In this document: positions 25,189 through 34,991 of the stretch, piece after piece | How the letters are laid out: each line of letters opens with the position of its first letter | How positions within the stretch are numbered: the first letter of the stretch is position 1 | NCBI GenBank assembly: GCA_035266865.1 | Contig: DATFMR010000028.1 | Coordinates: 31,713 to 95,712, forward strand | Length of the DNA: 64,000 nt | DNA from: JAKAGZ01 sp035266865 | GTDB taxonomy: Bacteria > Bacteroidota > Ignavibacteria > Ignavibacteriales > Ignavibacteriaceae | Direction: 5' to 3' | Position numbers and translations under genes: made by a program | Notes under the pieces: generated by a model | What the model was told of the DNA's origin: nothing | Database searches by the model: none | The model's input: the letters and a program-made list of their open reading frames with translations, nothing else

Positions 25189-27978
25189 ATGGCGAAAGGT
25201 AAAAATTATGTCTACTACTTTGGAGACAGGAAAGCTGATGGTAAGGCAGAGATGAAAGGACTTCTCGGTGGAAAAGGAGCAAACCTTGCTGAGATGGTAA
25301 ATATTAAAATGCCGGTTCCTTCCGGTTTTACTATTACTACTGAGGTATGTACTTATTATTATACAAATAAAAACAAGTACCCAAAAGAACTGAAAGCTCA
25401 GGTCCAGTCTTCACTGAAAAAAGTTGAAGCAAGTATGGATGCAAAGTTCGGAGATTCTAAAAATCCATTGTTAGTTTCTGTAAGAAGCGGCGCAAGAGCT
25501 TCTATGCCAGGAATGATGGATACTATTCTTAATCTTGGATTGAATGATACTACAGTGCAGGGTTTAATTGAAAAAACAAATAACCCGAGATTTGCCTACG
25601 ATTCATACAGAAGATTTGTACAGATGTATGGTGATGTTGTACTTGGATTAAAACCTGAGAACAAACACGAGGAAGATCCCTTTGAAGTAATTCTTGAAAA
25701 GAAAAAACATGAAAATGGATTTGAGCAGGATACACAACTTACTGCAGATCACCTTAAAGAACTTGTTGCTGAATTTAAAGAAGCAATTAAGGAGAAAACA
25801 GGAAATGAATTTCCTGATGATCCAATGCAGCAGTTATGGGGCGCTATCGGTGCCGTATTTGGTTCATGGATGAACGACAGGGCTATTATTTACAGAAGAT
25901 TAAATAACATCCCTGCTGAATGGGGAACTGCTGTAAATGTTCAGTCAATGGTGTTTGGAAATATGGGAGAAGATTCCGGTACCGGGGTTGCTTTTACAAG
26001 AGACCCTGCCGCTGGAGAAAACAAATTCTACGGTGAATATCTTTTCAACGCTCAGGGAGAAGATGTAGTCGCCGGTATTCGAACTCCTCTTCCAATTGCT
26101 AAACTGGAAGAAGATGATCCGAAAATTTATAAAGAATTAATGGCAATAAGAAAGAATCTCGAAAAACATTATAAAGATATGATGGATATCGAATTCACAA
26201 TTCAGCAGGGAAAATTATGGATGCTGCAGTGCCGTGTTGGAAAAAGAACCGGATTTGCTGCTATTAAAATGGCGGTAGATATGGTTAAAGAAAAACTGAT
26301 CTCTAAAGAAGATGCAATTTTAAGAATTGAACCGAACCAGCTTAATCAATTACTTCGTCCGATTTTTGATATGGACCAGAAACGCAAAGCAGTTGATGAA
26401 GGGAAATTGTTGGCTAAAGGCCTTAACGCTGGACCGGGAGCTGCATCAGGTAAAGTTGCACTAAGTGCTCAGGATGCTGAAGAAATGGCGGCAAAAGGTG
26501 ATAAAGTTATTCTTGTGAGAATAGAAACTTCACCGGAAGATATACAGGGAATGGATGCTTCTGAAGGTATTCTTACCGCACGTGGTGGAATGACATCACA
26601 CGCTGCACTGGTTGCCCGCCAGATGGGTAAAGTTTGTGTTGCAGGTTGCGGATCACTAAAAATAAATTACCGCGAAAGAACAATTACAGTTGAAGGAAAA
26701 GATGGTGTTGTAATTAGAGAAGGTGATTATATCTCTATAGACGGAACAACAGGCGAAGTTATCCAAGGTAAACTTGAAACCAGACCATCAGAAGTTATAC
26801 AGGTTCTAATTTCAAAAACTCTTGAGGCTAAAGATTCAGATGTTTATCAAACCTATGCAAGTCTGATGAAATGGGCAGATAAACTCAGAAGTATGAATAT
26901 CAGGACAAATGCTGATCAGCCTGACCAGGCATCAAATGCAATTGCATTCGGTGCAGAAGGTATAGGACTTTGCAGAACCGAGCACATGTTTTTCGGAGGC
27001 GACAGAATTATGTCCGTGAGAAAAATGATTGTTTCCGATTCAGTTGAAGAGAGAAAAAAAGCTCTTAATGAGCTTCTTCCTTTACAAAGGGAAGACTTTG
27101 CAGGAATATTCGAAGCAATGAAAGGATACCCGGTAACAATAAGAACTCTCGATCCGCCTCTTCACGAATTTCTTCCTCACGAAGAAAAAGAAGTTAACGA
27201 ACTTGCAAACGCTCTTGGAATTTCAGTGGATAAACTGAATGAAAAAATAGACAGCTTGCACGAATTCAACCCGATGCTTGGATTCAGAGGTTGCCGTTTA
27301 GGAATTCTTTATCCTGAAATTACAGAAATGCAGGCAAGAGCAATTATTGAAGCTGCCTGCGATGTTGCCGCAAAAGGAATGAAAGTAAAACCTGAAATAA
27401 TGATTCCTTTAGTCGGGCATACAAATGAATTCAAATTTCAGGAAGAAATTGTAAGAAGAGTTGCGAAAGAAGTTATGGAAGAAAAAGGCAGGAAGATCAA
27501 ATACCTTGTTGGTACAATGATAGAATTACCTAGAGCTGCTTTAACTGCTGACCAGATTGCTGAAAAAGCAGAGTTCTTCAGTTTCGGAACAAACGATCTT
27601 ACACAAACAACTTTTGGTTTATCAAGGGATGATGCAGGTAAATTCCTACCACTATATGTTCAGAATGATATTCTTCCGAACGATCCGTTTGAAGCCCTGG
27701 ATCAGGCAGGCGTTGGACAGCTTGTACAAATGGGAACAGAAAAGGGACGATCGACAAGATCTGATCTTAAGGTCGGGATTTGTGGAGAACACGGTGGCGA
27801 ACCATCCTCTGTAGAATTCTGTCACAGAACTGGTTTAAATTATGTAAGTTGTTCACCATTTAGAGTTCCGATTGCGAGACTTGCAGCAGCAAGAGCAGTT
27901 GTTCACGAAATGGCTTCAAAGAAAGGCGGCAAAAAGAAATCAAAAAAGCCAGTTAAAAAATCGGCTAAGAAAAAATAA
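25189..27978 (+). CDS. ppdK: Pyruvate, phosphate dikinase
   Basis: Reversibly makes phosphoenolpyruvate from pyruvate, ATP and phosphate, a glycolytic/gluconeogenic switch. It has 929 residues. The N-terminal ATP-grasp region begins with the YFGDRKADGKAEMKGLLGGK block; the phosphohistidine is H471 in GGMTSHAALVARQMGK; the PEP-binding barrel holds CRTEHMFF and the catalytic C865 in GICGEHGGEP. The last 20 or so residues after HEMASK are almost all Lys, Gly and Ser/Pro, an extension not usual in PpdK. GGAG lies five bases before the ATG. Any companion PPDK regulatory protein is outside the window. Confidence 0.96.
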   Translation: MAKGKNYVYYFGDRKADGKAEMKGLLGGKGANLAEMVNIKMPVPSGFTITTEVCTYYYTNKNKYPKELKAQVQSSLKKVEASMDAKFGDSKNPLLVSVRSGARASMPGMMDTILNLGLNDTTVQGLIEKTNNPRFAYDSYRRFVQMYGDVVLGLKPENKHEEDPFEVILEKKKHENGFEQDTQLTADHLKELVAEFKEAIKEKTGNEFPDDPMQQLWGAIGAVFGSWMNDRAIIYRRLNNIPAEWGTAVNVQSMVFGNMGEDSGTGVAFTRDPAAGENKFYGEYLFNAQGEDVVAGIRTPLPIAKLEEDDPKIYKELMAIRKNLEKHYKDMMDIEFTIQQGKLWMLQCRVGKRTGFAAIKMAVDMVKEKLISKEDAILRIEPNQLNQLLRPIFDMDQKRKAVDEGKLLAKGLNAGPGAASGKVALSAQDAEEMAAKGDKVILVRIETSPEDIQGMDASEGILTARGGMTSHAALVARQMGKVCVAGCGSLKINYRERTITVEGKDGVVIREGDYISIDGTTGEVIQGKLETRPSEVIQVLISKTLEAKDSDVYQTYASLMKWADKLRSMNIRTNADQPDQASNAIAFGAEGIGLCRTEHMFFGGDRIMSVRKMIVSDSVEERKKALNELLPLQREDFAGIFEAMKGYPVTIRTLDPPLHEFLPHEEKEVNELANALGISVDKLNEKIDSLHEFNPMLGFRGCRLGILYPEITEMQARAIIEAACDVAAKGMKVKPEIMIPLVGHTNEFKFQEEIVRRVAKEVMEEKGRKIKYLVGTMIELPRAALTADQIAEKAEFFSFGTNDLTQTTFGLSRDDAGKFLPLYVQNDILPNDPFEALDQAGVGQLVQMGTEKGRSTRSDLKVGICGEHGGEPSSVEFCHRTGLNYVSCSPFRVPIARLAAARAVVHEMASKKGGKKKSKKPVKKSAKKK

Positions 27979-28054
27979 ATTTAATTAAACTAAAATGGGA
28001 GAGTGAAAATCATTCTCTCAATAATATTATTTCACTTATTAGAGGTTAGGAAGA

Positions 28055-29089
28055 ATGAAATTATCAGATTTCAAATTTAACTTACCCAAGACACATATTG
28101 CTAAACATCCCGTATCTCCCAGAGACAAAGCAAAGTTGATGGTGTTGCACAAAGAAACGGAAGAAATAGAAAACAAATCATTTACCAACGTTATTGATTA
28201 TATGGAAAAAGGTGATGTTCTTGTTGTTAATGAAACAAGAGTGTTTCAGGCAAGGTTGTACGGTAAAAAAGAAAAGACTAATGCAAAGATAGAAGTATTT
28301 TTATTGCGTGAACTTAATGCTGAGGATTGTATCTGGGACGTTATTGTTGATCCTGCAAGAAAAGTAAGAATAGGAAACAAAATTTATTTCAACGATAAAC
28401 TCTGGTGTGAAGTAATTGACAACACTACTTCAAGAGGAAGAACAGTAAGGTTTAATCAACCGGGAAATGTTTACAAAGCTGTTGAAAAAATCGGGCTCAC
28501 TCCTCTTCCTCCGTATATTAAAAGAGACCCTGAGCCGGATGATAAAGAAAATTATCAGACTGTTTATGCGAAAGTTGATGGCGCGGTGGCTGCACCAACA
28601 GCTGGCTTACATTTCACACCAAAACTTCTTCAAAAAATTGAAAAGAAAGGAATTCATATTATTCCAATTATTCTTCATATTGGGCTTGGAACATTCAGAC
28701 CAGTTGAAGTTGAGGATCTGACAAAACATAAAATGGATTCGGAATATTATGAAATAACTTCCAAATCATCGGAGGCAATTAACAAAGCAAAACATAGCAA
28801 ACATAAAATTTTTGTAGTTGGTACAAGTGCTTGCCGAGCAGTTGAAACAAGTATTACAGCTGATGGATTTGTTAAACCACAAAGAGGTTGGACGGATAAA
28901 TTTATTTATCCTCATTACGACTTTAAAATTACTGACAGGCTGATAACTAACTTTCATCAACCGGAATCTACTCTGATTATGCTTGCAAGTGCATTTGCAG
29001 GTCCTGACTTTATTATGAAAGCATATAAGAAAGCGATGAAAGAAAAATACCGCTTCTTAAGTTACGGCGACGCAATGTTAATTCTATGA
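28055..29089 (+). CDS. queA: tRNA preQ1(34) S-adenosylmethionine ribosyltransferase-isomerase
   Basis: Transfers and isomerises the ribosyl part of SAM onto preQ1 in tRNA, giving epoxyqueuosine. It has 344 residues, the normal length. Conserved blocks include FKFNLPKTHIAKHPVSPRD near the start, VLVVNETRVFQARL, DGAVAAPTAGLHFTP, ILHIGLGTFRPV and the late TNFHQPESTLIMLASAFAG. It uses preQ1 produced by the queC-queF pair at 11265-12389. AGGAAG precedes the ATG. It overlaps ispD by 4 bases (ATGA), so the two are translationally coupled. Confidence 0.96.
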   Translation: MKLSDFKFNLPKTHIAKHPVSPRDKAKLMVLHKETEEIENKSFTNVIDYMEKGDVLVVNETRVFQARLYGKKEKTNAKIEVFLLRELNAEDCIWDVIVDPARKVRIGNKIYFNDKLWCEVIDNTTSRGRTVRFNQPGNVYKAVEKIGLTPLPPYIKRDPEPDDKENYQTVYAKVDGAVAAPTAGLHFTPKLLQKIEKKGIHIIPIILHIGLGTFRPVEVEDLTKHKMDSEYYEITSKSSEAINKAKHSKHKIFVVGTSACRAVETSITADGFVKPQRGWTDKFIYPHYDFKITDRLITNFHQPESTLIMLASAFAGPDFIMKAYKKAMKEKYRFLSYGDAMLIL

Positions 29090-29757
29090 AAACTTTCGCG
29101 ATCATACCGGCAGGAGGCAAAGGTGTTAGGAGTGGCTCAGCCACTCCTAAACAATACCTGAAATTCAAAGGGAAAGAATTAATAGTCTACACTCTTGAAA
29201 CATTTCAAAAAAACAGGTTGGTAAATAAAATTGTTGTTTCAGCCGATCCCTCATATTTCAATCTTTTAGAGAAACTTAAAAGTAAATACCATATCACAAA
29301 ACTAGAGCAGATTGTTGAAGGCGGAAAAGAAAGACAGGATTCCGTACATAATGGACTGCTTTCAATAAAAGCAAAAAAAGATGACCGGGTAATTGTCCAC
29401 GATGCTGCACGGGCTTTGTTGCCAGCAGAAGTTTTGACAAATTCTATTAAAATGGCAAAAAATAAGGGAAATGCCCTGGTTTGCATAAAAGCCGGAGATA
29501 CTTTATTGAAGGGGAAATCTACGGTCAACTATTATATAGATAGAAAGGATATTTATTACGTTCAAACCCCCCAGATTTTTAAATATGCTGATTTAATGAA
29601 AGCTATGGAAAAAGCCTATTCTGAAGGATTTTACGGAACAGACGAATCTATGTTAGTTAAGAGAATAAATAAGAAAATCCACATTGCAGAAGGCTCTCCC
29701 CTGAACTTCAAAATTACTTCAAAATCAGATATGGAATTTTTCAGAAAACTTATATAA
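29086..29757 (+). CDS. ispD: 2-C-methyl-D-erythritol 4-phosphate cytidylyltransferase
   Basis: Third step of the non-mevalonate isoprenoid pathway, forming CDP-ME from MEP and CTP. It has 223 residues. The nucleotide-binding opening AIIPAGGKGVRSG with the following TPKQYLKFKGKEL, the VEGGKERQDSVHNGL block, VIVHDAARALLP and the terminal PLNFKITSKSDMEF (homologous to the NIKIT-x-P-D segment of IspD) are all present. It overlaps queA by 4 bases. The isomerase-like queA and ispD have no direct metabolic link; the pairing reflects operon structure. Confidence 0.94.
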   Translation: MKTFAIIPAGGKGVRSGSATPKQYLKFKGKELIVYTLETFQKNRLVNKIVVSADPSYFNLLEKLKSKYHITKLEQIVEGGKERQDSVHNGLLSIKAKKDDRVIVHDAARALLPAEVLTNSIKMAKNKGNALVCIKAGDTLLKGKSTVNYYIDRKDIYYVQTPQIFKYADLMKAMEKAYSEGFYGTDESMLVKRINKKIHIAEGSPLNFKITSKSDMEFFRKLI

Positions 29758-29884
29758 ATTTTTACAGCCCCAATTTTCCTGATATTTTAGCGATATTCGA
29801 ATTAAATTAGTAGAGATTAATATATATTGAATTTAATCAGTAATGTAATTAGGTTAGTAGCTTATAGATTATAATGGATTAAAA

Positions 29885-30556
29885 ATGCTCATATTATTCG
29901 CAATAATAGCTTTATCATACCTCGTAGGTTCAATTCCTACAAGCATCATCGTTAGTAAGATGGCGCGAGGAATTGATATTCGTGATTACGGCAGTGGAAA
30001 CGCAGGCGGTACTAACGTAATGCGTGTGCTCGGCTGGAAACATGGACTATTTGTAATGCTTCTTGATGCATTAAAAGGTGTACTTGCAGTTGTTGTAGTT
30101 GCAAGGTTATTCCAGGGAACAGTACCATTTAATAATGCAACTCCTTTTGATGATTTTACACTGGTACAAATAATTGCAGGTATCGCAGCAGTCATTGGAC
30201 ACATATGGACTGTGTTCGCTGAATTTAAAGGCGGCAAAGGTATTGCAACTGCACTCGGAATGTTACTAATGATTACAACTATTGATATGCTGATAGCAAT
30301 TGGTGCATTCCTGATAGTTGTTACAATTTCACGCTATGTATCTCTCGGATCAATTGTGGCAGCAGTTGTTGTTCCTTTAGCACTTGTTGTGCGTGAAAAT
30401 ATTTTCAACGTAAATATACAGGGGTACCATACAATACTTCCCTTTATTATTGCACTGTCAACACTCGTAATTTTTACTCATCGTAAAAACGTTGTTCGTT
30501 TGCTTAATGGCAGCGAAAGCAAAATAAGTTTTTCAAAAAAGAATAAAACCTCTTAA
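29885..30556 (+). CDS. plsY: Glycerol-3-phosphate acyltransferase PlsY
   Basis: Inner-membrane enzyme that acylates glycerol 3-phosphate from acyl-phosphate, the first step of phospholipid synthesis. It has 223 residues with five or more hydrophobic helices. The three PlsY motifs are seen: YLVGSIPTSIIVSK near residue 12, GSGNAGGTNVMRVLGWKHG near 37, and FKGGKGIATALG near 117. It is slightly longer than many PlsY proteins because of a loop around 70-100 (FQGTVPFNNATPFDDF). It lies 4 bases upstream of gpsA, which makes its substrate, so the two form a small phospholipid operon. A 127-base gap separates it from ispD. Confidence 0.94.
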   Translation: MLILFAIIALSYLVGSIPTSIIVSKMARGIDIRDYGSGNAGGTNVMRVLGWKHGLFVMLLDALKGVLAVVVVARLFQGTVPFNNATPFDDFTLVQIIAGIAAVIGHIWTVFAEFKGGKGIATALGMLLMITTIDMLIAIGAFLIVVTISRYVSLGSIVAAVVVPLALVVRENIFNVNIQGYHTILPFIIALSTLVIFTHRKNVVRLLNGSESKISFSKKNKTS

Positions 30557-30560
30557 AGTA

Positions 30561-31556
30561 ATGAAAATCTCTGTTTTAGGTGCAGGCGGCTGGGGCACTA
30601 CCCTGGCCGTTTTGCTTCATTACAACGGACACAATGTTACCCTCTGGGAATACAAAAAAAACTATTCCAAGACACTTCTAAAAACAAGAATTAACGACAG
30701 GTATCTTCCGGGATTAAAAATCCCAAAAGAAATATTAATTACCCACGATCTCGAGGAATCTACTTTTGATAAAAATATGATTGTGCTTGCAGTTCCCGCA
30801 CAATTTTTAAGAAGTGTAATAAAAAAAGTTGCCCCGGGAAATATAAAAAATTCTATTTTGGTGAGTGTCTCAAAAGGGATAGAAATAACTTCATTGATGA
30901 CAATGTCTCAAATGCTTCACGACGAAATTCCCTCAATATCTTCTGACCAGGTAGGAGTACTTTCTGGTCCGAGCCACGCAGAGGAAGTTAGCAAAAGGAT
31001 ACCAACCGCAGTTGTTGCGGCTTCAAGCAACGAAGAAACTACGAAATCAATCCAGGCAGCTTTTATTACTTCGTATTTCAGAGTTTACGGTTCAACAGAT
31101 ATTTTAGGTGTTGAGCTTGGCGGCGCATTTAAAAATGTAATTGCTATTGGTGCCGGAATAATTGACGGTGCAAAATTCGGAGACAATACAAAAGCAGCAA
31201 TTATGACGAGAGGGATTGCTGAGATTTCCCGTCTTGGAATTGCTCTCGGTTCACAGCCTGAAACTTTTGCCGGCTTATCAGGAATGGGAGATTTGATTGT
31301 AACCTGCATGAGCAGGCACAGCCGTAACAGGTTTGTCGGCGAACAGATCGGTGGCGGTAAAAAACTAAAAACTGTTTTGAAATCTATGCAGATGGTTGCC
31401 GAAGGAGTTGGAACAAGCAAATCAGCATCTCAACTCGCTAAAAAACATAAAGTTGAAGTTCCCATCACTACTGAAGTCTACAGAATCCTATTTGAAGATA
31501 AAGACCCGGTTAAAGCCACAACCGATCTTATGACCCGCGATATGAAGATGGAGTGA
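30561..31556 (+). CDS. gpsA: NAD(P)H-dependent glycerol-3-phosphate dehydrogenase
   Basis: Reduces dihydroxyacetone phosphate to sn-glycerol 3-phosphate for PlsY and phospholipid synthesis. It has 331 residues. The Rossmann motif VLGAGGWGTTLA is at 5-16; SVSKGIE, LSGPSHAEEV, the ELGGAFKNVIAIGAGIIDG catalytic region with its lysine, and GLSGMGDLIVTC are diagnostic. It follows plsY by 4 bases. It would draw on the same triose phosphate pool as tpiA at 13797. Confidence 0.96.
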   Translation: MKISVLGAGGWGTTLAVLLHYNGHNVTLWEYKKNYSKTLLKTRINDRYLPGLKIPKEILITHDLEESTFDKNMIVLAVPAQFLRSVIKKVAPGNIKNSILVSVSKGIEITSLMTMSQMLHDEIPSISSDQVGVLSGPSHAEEVSKRIPTAVVAASSNEETTKSIQAAFITSYFRVYGSTDILGVELGGAFKNVIAIGAGIIDGAKFGDNTKAAIMTRGIAEISRLGIALGSQPETFAGLSGMGDLIVTCMSRHSRNRFVGEQIGGGKKLKTVLKSMQMVAEGVGTSKSASQLAKKHKVEVPITTEVYRILFEDKDPVKATTDLMTRDMKME

Positions 31557-31757
31557 TCAAATAATCATTCAAAATTTACCATTCAAATTTTACTTACAAC
31601 TAAAGTAGACCAATTTCTTAATAATTAGCCCAAATACCACCAAAATAAAAGGTGCATAAAAATATCCCCATCTAATTGCTTATATATGTTTATATTAGTT
31701 GCGTAATCCTGAAGAATATAAAACATTCCTCATATTTACTTACAAAACAATAGGACA

Positions 31758-33578
31758 ATGACTAAAGCTCATTCTTTCCATATTCCTGTTATGGGAATAG
31801 GGTACACAATTGAAACCCCCTTAAAAGTTTCACAATTTGGAATTGATTCGGTGATCTCACTCGTTGATGATATACTTCTTGAAAAATTGAGAAAGATGTA
31901 CTGTGCGAAATATGAAATTCCTTACACAGAGATAACAAAAGCGACGGAGGATTTCAGAGCCAAAAGAATTACCTCCTACCTGAACCTGATTCAGAATCTG
32001 GCAGAGAAAAGATTTGAAAAATTAAAAGAAACAGTAACTGAAAAAGAAAATGAGTTACAGAAATTCTTTGATCTATTACCGGAACAATCTGAATTGAAAA
32101 AAGAATTTCACAGTTTATTATCCCGTTTTAATTTAACTGAGATTAAAAAATGGCTGAATGAAAACTTATCAATGGGCAGCATTGATGTAAATATAATGAC
32201 AAAGCTCGATAAGGATAATTATTCAGGAAAAGAAAAACTCCCTGTAGAATATAATGACGCTCATGCTGCGCTAAGAGGTTTTGCAAAAAGTGAGCTAAAA
32301 TCCTCTATCGTTTTTTCTGCTGGAATGAATCCAAGACTTTATAGCTACCTGGAACAATTTGAAGATTTTTATCCGGATGAAAATGGAATTGCTAAAAAAA
32401 GAATAATCTTAAAAGTTAGCGATTACAGGTCTGCATTTATCCAGGGAAAATTTTTAGCAAACAAAGGTCTCTGGGTTTCTGAGTACAGAATTGAATCAGG
32501 ACTTAATTGCGGAGGACATGCATTTGCTACTGATGGATTTCTAATGGGTCCAATTTTAGCTGAGTTCAAAGAAAAAAGAGAAGAACTAATTAAGCTGCTT
32601 AATGAAATTTATAAAACTGCACTTTCAAAAAAGAATCGTTCGGTAGCTAATACTAATTTTTCGTTCAATATAACTGCACAGGGTGGAGTTGGTACTGCGG
32701 AAGAACATCAATTTCTCATCGATCATTATGGAGTTGATTCTGTCGGTTGGGGTACACCATTCCTATTAGTACCGGAAGCGACAACTGTTGATGAAGCTAC
32801 TCTGGCAAAATTAGCAGATGCAAAAGAAGCTGATCTTTATTTAAGTAATATTTCACCTTTGGGGGTACCATTTAATAGCCTGAGAGGGAATACGAAGGAT
32901 TTAGAAAAATTATCTAATTTGATGAAAGGCAGACCGGGCAGTTCCTGTCCAAAAGAATATGTGGCAATTAATAATAAAGAGTTTACAGAAAAAAATATTT
33001 GTACGGCTTCCCGTCAATATCAATATTTAAAACTAAACGAACTTAAAACTAAATCCCTGTCTTTGGATGAGCACCAGATCAGCCATGATAAAATAGTTGA
33101 AAAATCATGCATTTGTGTTGGATTAGGAACTTCTGCACTTTTAGCAAATAATATGGATACAAAAATTGAAGGCGATGGAGTTTCAATTTGTCCGGGACCA
33201 AATCTTGCATATTTTTCAAAAATTATGAGCTTGAAAGAAATGACCAGCCATATTTATGGCAGGATAAATGTTATTAATAGAACAGATCGACCACATATGT
33301 TTATAAAAGAATTAAAAATTTACATCGATTACCTGAAAGATAAATTCGAAGAAACCAAAACAGAAATGTCTGAAAAACAGGAAAAGTATCTACTAAGCTT
33401 TATTGAAAATCTAAAGGAAGGTATTAATTATTATTACTCTTTATTCACTGGTCTAAAAGATAAATTTGAAGATACCAGAACAGAAATCATAAATGAACTT
33501 AATGCAGGTATGGACTCTTTGCATCTACTTATTATAGAGATAGAAAAATTTTCTGTAGCAGCGAGTGAGGCTGAATAG
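31758..33578 (+). CDS. Conserved protein of unknown function with clustered cysteines
   Basis: A 606-residue soluble protein, no signal peptide or membrane helix. I recognise it as a type seen in Bacteroidota genomes without a function name. It begins FHIPVMGIGYTIETPLKV, and further on reads SGLNCGGHAFATDGF (C251), VDSVGWGTPFLLVPEATTVD, LSNISPLGVPFNSLRG, GRPGSSCPKEY (C397), NICTASRQYQYLKL (C415), KSCICVGLGTSAL (C451, C453) and VSICPGPNLAYF (C478). The glycine-rich motifs and the GWGTPFLLVPE strand suggest a TIM-barrel, perhaps flavin-dependent; the cysteines could bind a metal or Fe-S cluster. Both are inferences. The last 100 residues are helical and charged. It is monocistronic, with 201 bases upstream and a convergent dGTPase gene downstream. 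Confidence 0.7.
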   Translation: MTKAHSFHIPVMGIGYTIETPLKVSQFGIDSVISLVDDILLEKLRKMYCAKYEIPYTEITKATEDFRAKRITSYLNLIQNLAEKRFEKLKETVTEKENELQKFFDLLPEQSELKKEFHSLLSRFNLTEIKKWLNENLSMGSIDVNIMTKLDKDNYSGKEKLPVEYNDAHAALRGFAKSELKSSIVFSAGMNPRLYSYLEQFEDFYPDENGIAKKRIILKVSDYRSAFIQGKFLANKGLWVSEYRIESGLNCGGHAFATDGFLMGPILAEFKEKREELIKLLNEIYKTALSKKNRSVANTNFSFNITAQGGVGTAEEHQFLIDHYGVDSVGWGTPFLLVPEATTVDEATLAKLADAKEADLYLSNISPLGVPFNSLRGNTKDLEKLSNLMKGRPGSSCPKEYVAINNKEFTEKNICTASRQYQYLKLNELKTKSLSLDEHQISHDKIVEKSCICVGLGTSALLANNMDTKIEGDGVSICPGPNLAYFSKIMSLKEMTSHIYGRINVINRTDRPHMFIKELKIYIDYLKDKFEETKTEMSEKQEKYLLSFIENLKEGINYYYSLFTGLKDKFEDTRTEIINELNAGMDSLHLLIIEIEKFSVAASEAE

Positions 33579-33609
33579 ATATTGCACTCAGTAATTGAAT
33601 TCTAAGTTA

Positions 33610-34971
33610 CTACCTGTTCGGTAAAGAAATTCCTTTAATCTTCCTGAATAAAGAAACCGCGTAAGAATCAGTCATTCCAGAAACAAGATCAGTAATTTTT
33701 AATAGTCTTGTATAAATATCATTATCAGGTTTACCACCTTTCCCCAGGAATTGTTTCGGCATTAGTTTGATAATCGTTTTATTTTTTGGGGAAATTTTAT
33801 CTTCGGCAAATTCATTAACTGCTCTAATAAATGTGTCGAGTAAACCGCCAAGGACTTCAAATCCTGCTGCTTCCCTCTCAACAACACTCCTGATCGAATA
33901 TATTCTATCAATTGAAACTTTTTTAATCTCTTCAAGAGCATCTGCTGTTTTTATTAAAGCTATCAAATCCTTATCGAGTTTACCGGCAAGGATATCTTTC
34001 TCTTTTTCAACAAAAGCATCCGAGAGATTCTTAACAAGTTCGCTTATTGCCTTTGCTCTCAGGTAACCGATTTTATCATTTTCATTTCTTTCATCGTAAA
34101 TATTTAGGGATGCATCTCCCTTCAGAGGCATTAACAATTCTTCAGTTTCTTTAAATGATAACAACCCGAGACGGAATCCATCTTCAAGATCCATTATCCT
34201 GTAGCAAATATCGTCAGCAGCTTCAACCAGGAAAGCGAGTGGGTGCCTGCTCCAGAACAATGACTTATTATATTCTTCTTTTTTAGGCAAACCGGTTTCT
34301 TCAGCCACTTCTTTAAATAGTTCTTTTTCAGATTGGAAAAATCCATATTTTTTATAAAGTTTTTCCTTATGCGATTTTGAATTACTACTTTTTTCAAGCA
34401 GTGATTCTTTGGGATATTTAGTAAAAGCCGCGAGTGTCGCGCAGGATAGTCTTAATCCTCCTTTAATTGTAGGATTCTGAAGTTTGGTTATAATCCTGAA
34501 TCCCTGTGCGTTTCCTTCAAATTTTGTAAGATCCGTCCATTGCTTTGAATTTAATTTACTCTCAAACTCTTTTCCATTCCCGTTCCTGAAATATTCGGCG
34601 ATTGCGTCTTCGCCGGAATGACCAAAAGGAGGATTCCCGATATCGTGTGCAAGACAGGCAGAAGCAACAATTTCTCCAAAATGAAACTGTGTAAATTCAT
34701 CTTTTAATTTTTTATTCTTATCCAGTATCTTTTTGCCCACTAAGTTTCCAAGCGATCTTCCAACACATGAAACCTCTAAACTGTGAGTCAGCCGTGTATG
34801 GACATAATCGGATTCAGGCAGCGGGAATACCTGGGTTTTATCCTGCAGCCTTCTGAATGCTGAACTGAAAACAATTCGGTCAAAGTCACGCTGGAACTGG
34901 CTTCTTCCGTCTGTAGAAGATTCAGTTGTGTGACCAAGTAATTTTTTAGATAAGAGTTTTTTCCATTCCAA
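33610..34971 (-). CDS. dgt: Deoxyguanosinetriphosphate triphosphohydrolase-like HD protein
   Basis: HD-domain dNTPase that releases tripolyphosphate from dGTP or other dNTPs. It has about 453 residues. The N-terminal DFDRIVFSSAFRRLQDKTQVFP block, the first histidine in RLTHSLEVSCVGRS, the HD pair in LAHDIGNPPFGHSGEDAI, and a later SRHPLAFLVEAADDICYRIMDLEDG supply the metal ligands, all in place. It starts at a TTG at 34971, where GGAG is 8 bases upstream and the product begins MEWKKLLSKKLLGH, as expected for the family; a TTG six bases further up sits too close to that site. It lies 20 bases after an acetyltransferase gene on the same strand. Confidence 0.9.
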   Translation of the reverse strand: MEWKKLLSKKLLGHTTESSTDGRSQFQRDFDRIVFSSAFRRLQDKTQVFPLPESDYVHTRLTHSLEVSCVGRSLGNLVGKKILDKNKKLKDEFTQFHFGEIVASACLAHDIGNPPFGHSGEDAIAEYFRNGNGKEFESKLNSKQWTDLTKFEGNAQGFRIITKLQNPTIKGGLRLSCATLAAFTKYPKESLLEKSSNSKSHKEKLYKKYGFFQSEKELFKEVAEETGLPKKEEYNKSLFWSRHPLAFLVEAADDICYRIMDLEDGFRLGLLSFKETEELLMPLKGDASLNIYDERNENDKIGYLRAKAISELVKNLSDAFVEKEKDILAGKLDKDLIALIKTADALEEIKKVSIDRIYSIRSVVEREAAGFEVLGGLLDTFIRAVNEFAEDKISPKNKTIIKLMPKQFLGKGGKPDNDIYTRLLKITDLVSGMTDSYAVSLFRKIKGISLPNR

Positions 34972-34991
34972 AATCAAATCTCCGTTGCAGT

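Noticed and set aside
27994..28022. Hairpin after ppdK (GAGAG..CTCTC) as terminator
   Set aside because: The stem has a bulge and only 5+3 pairs with no T tract, so it is too weak to call.
29926..29942. A sequence like a tRNA T-arm (GTAGG-TTCAATT-CCTAC)
   Set aside because: It lies inside plsY and encodes the conserved YLVGSIPTS motif; there is no acceptor stem or anticodon arm in the right places.
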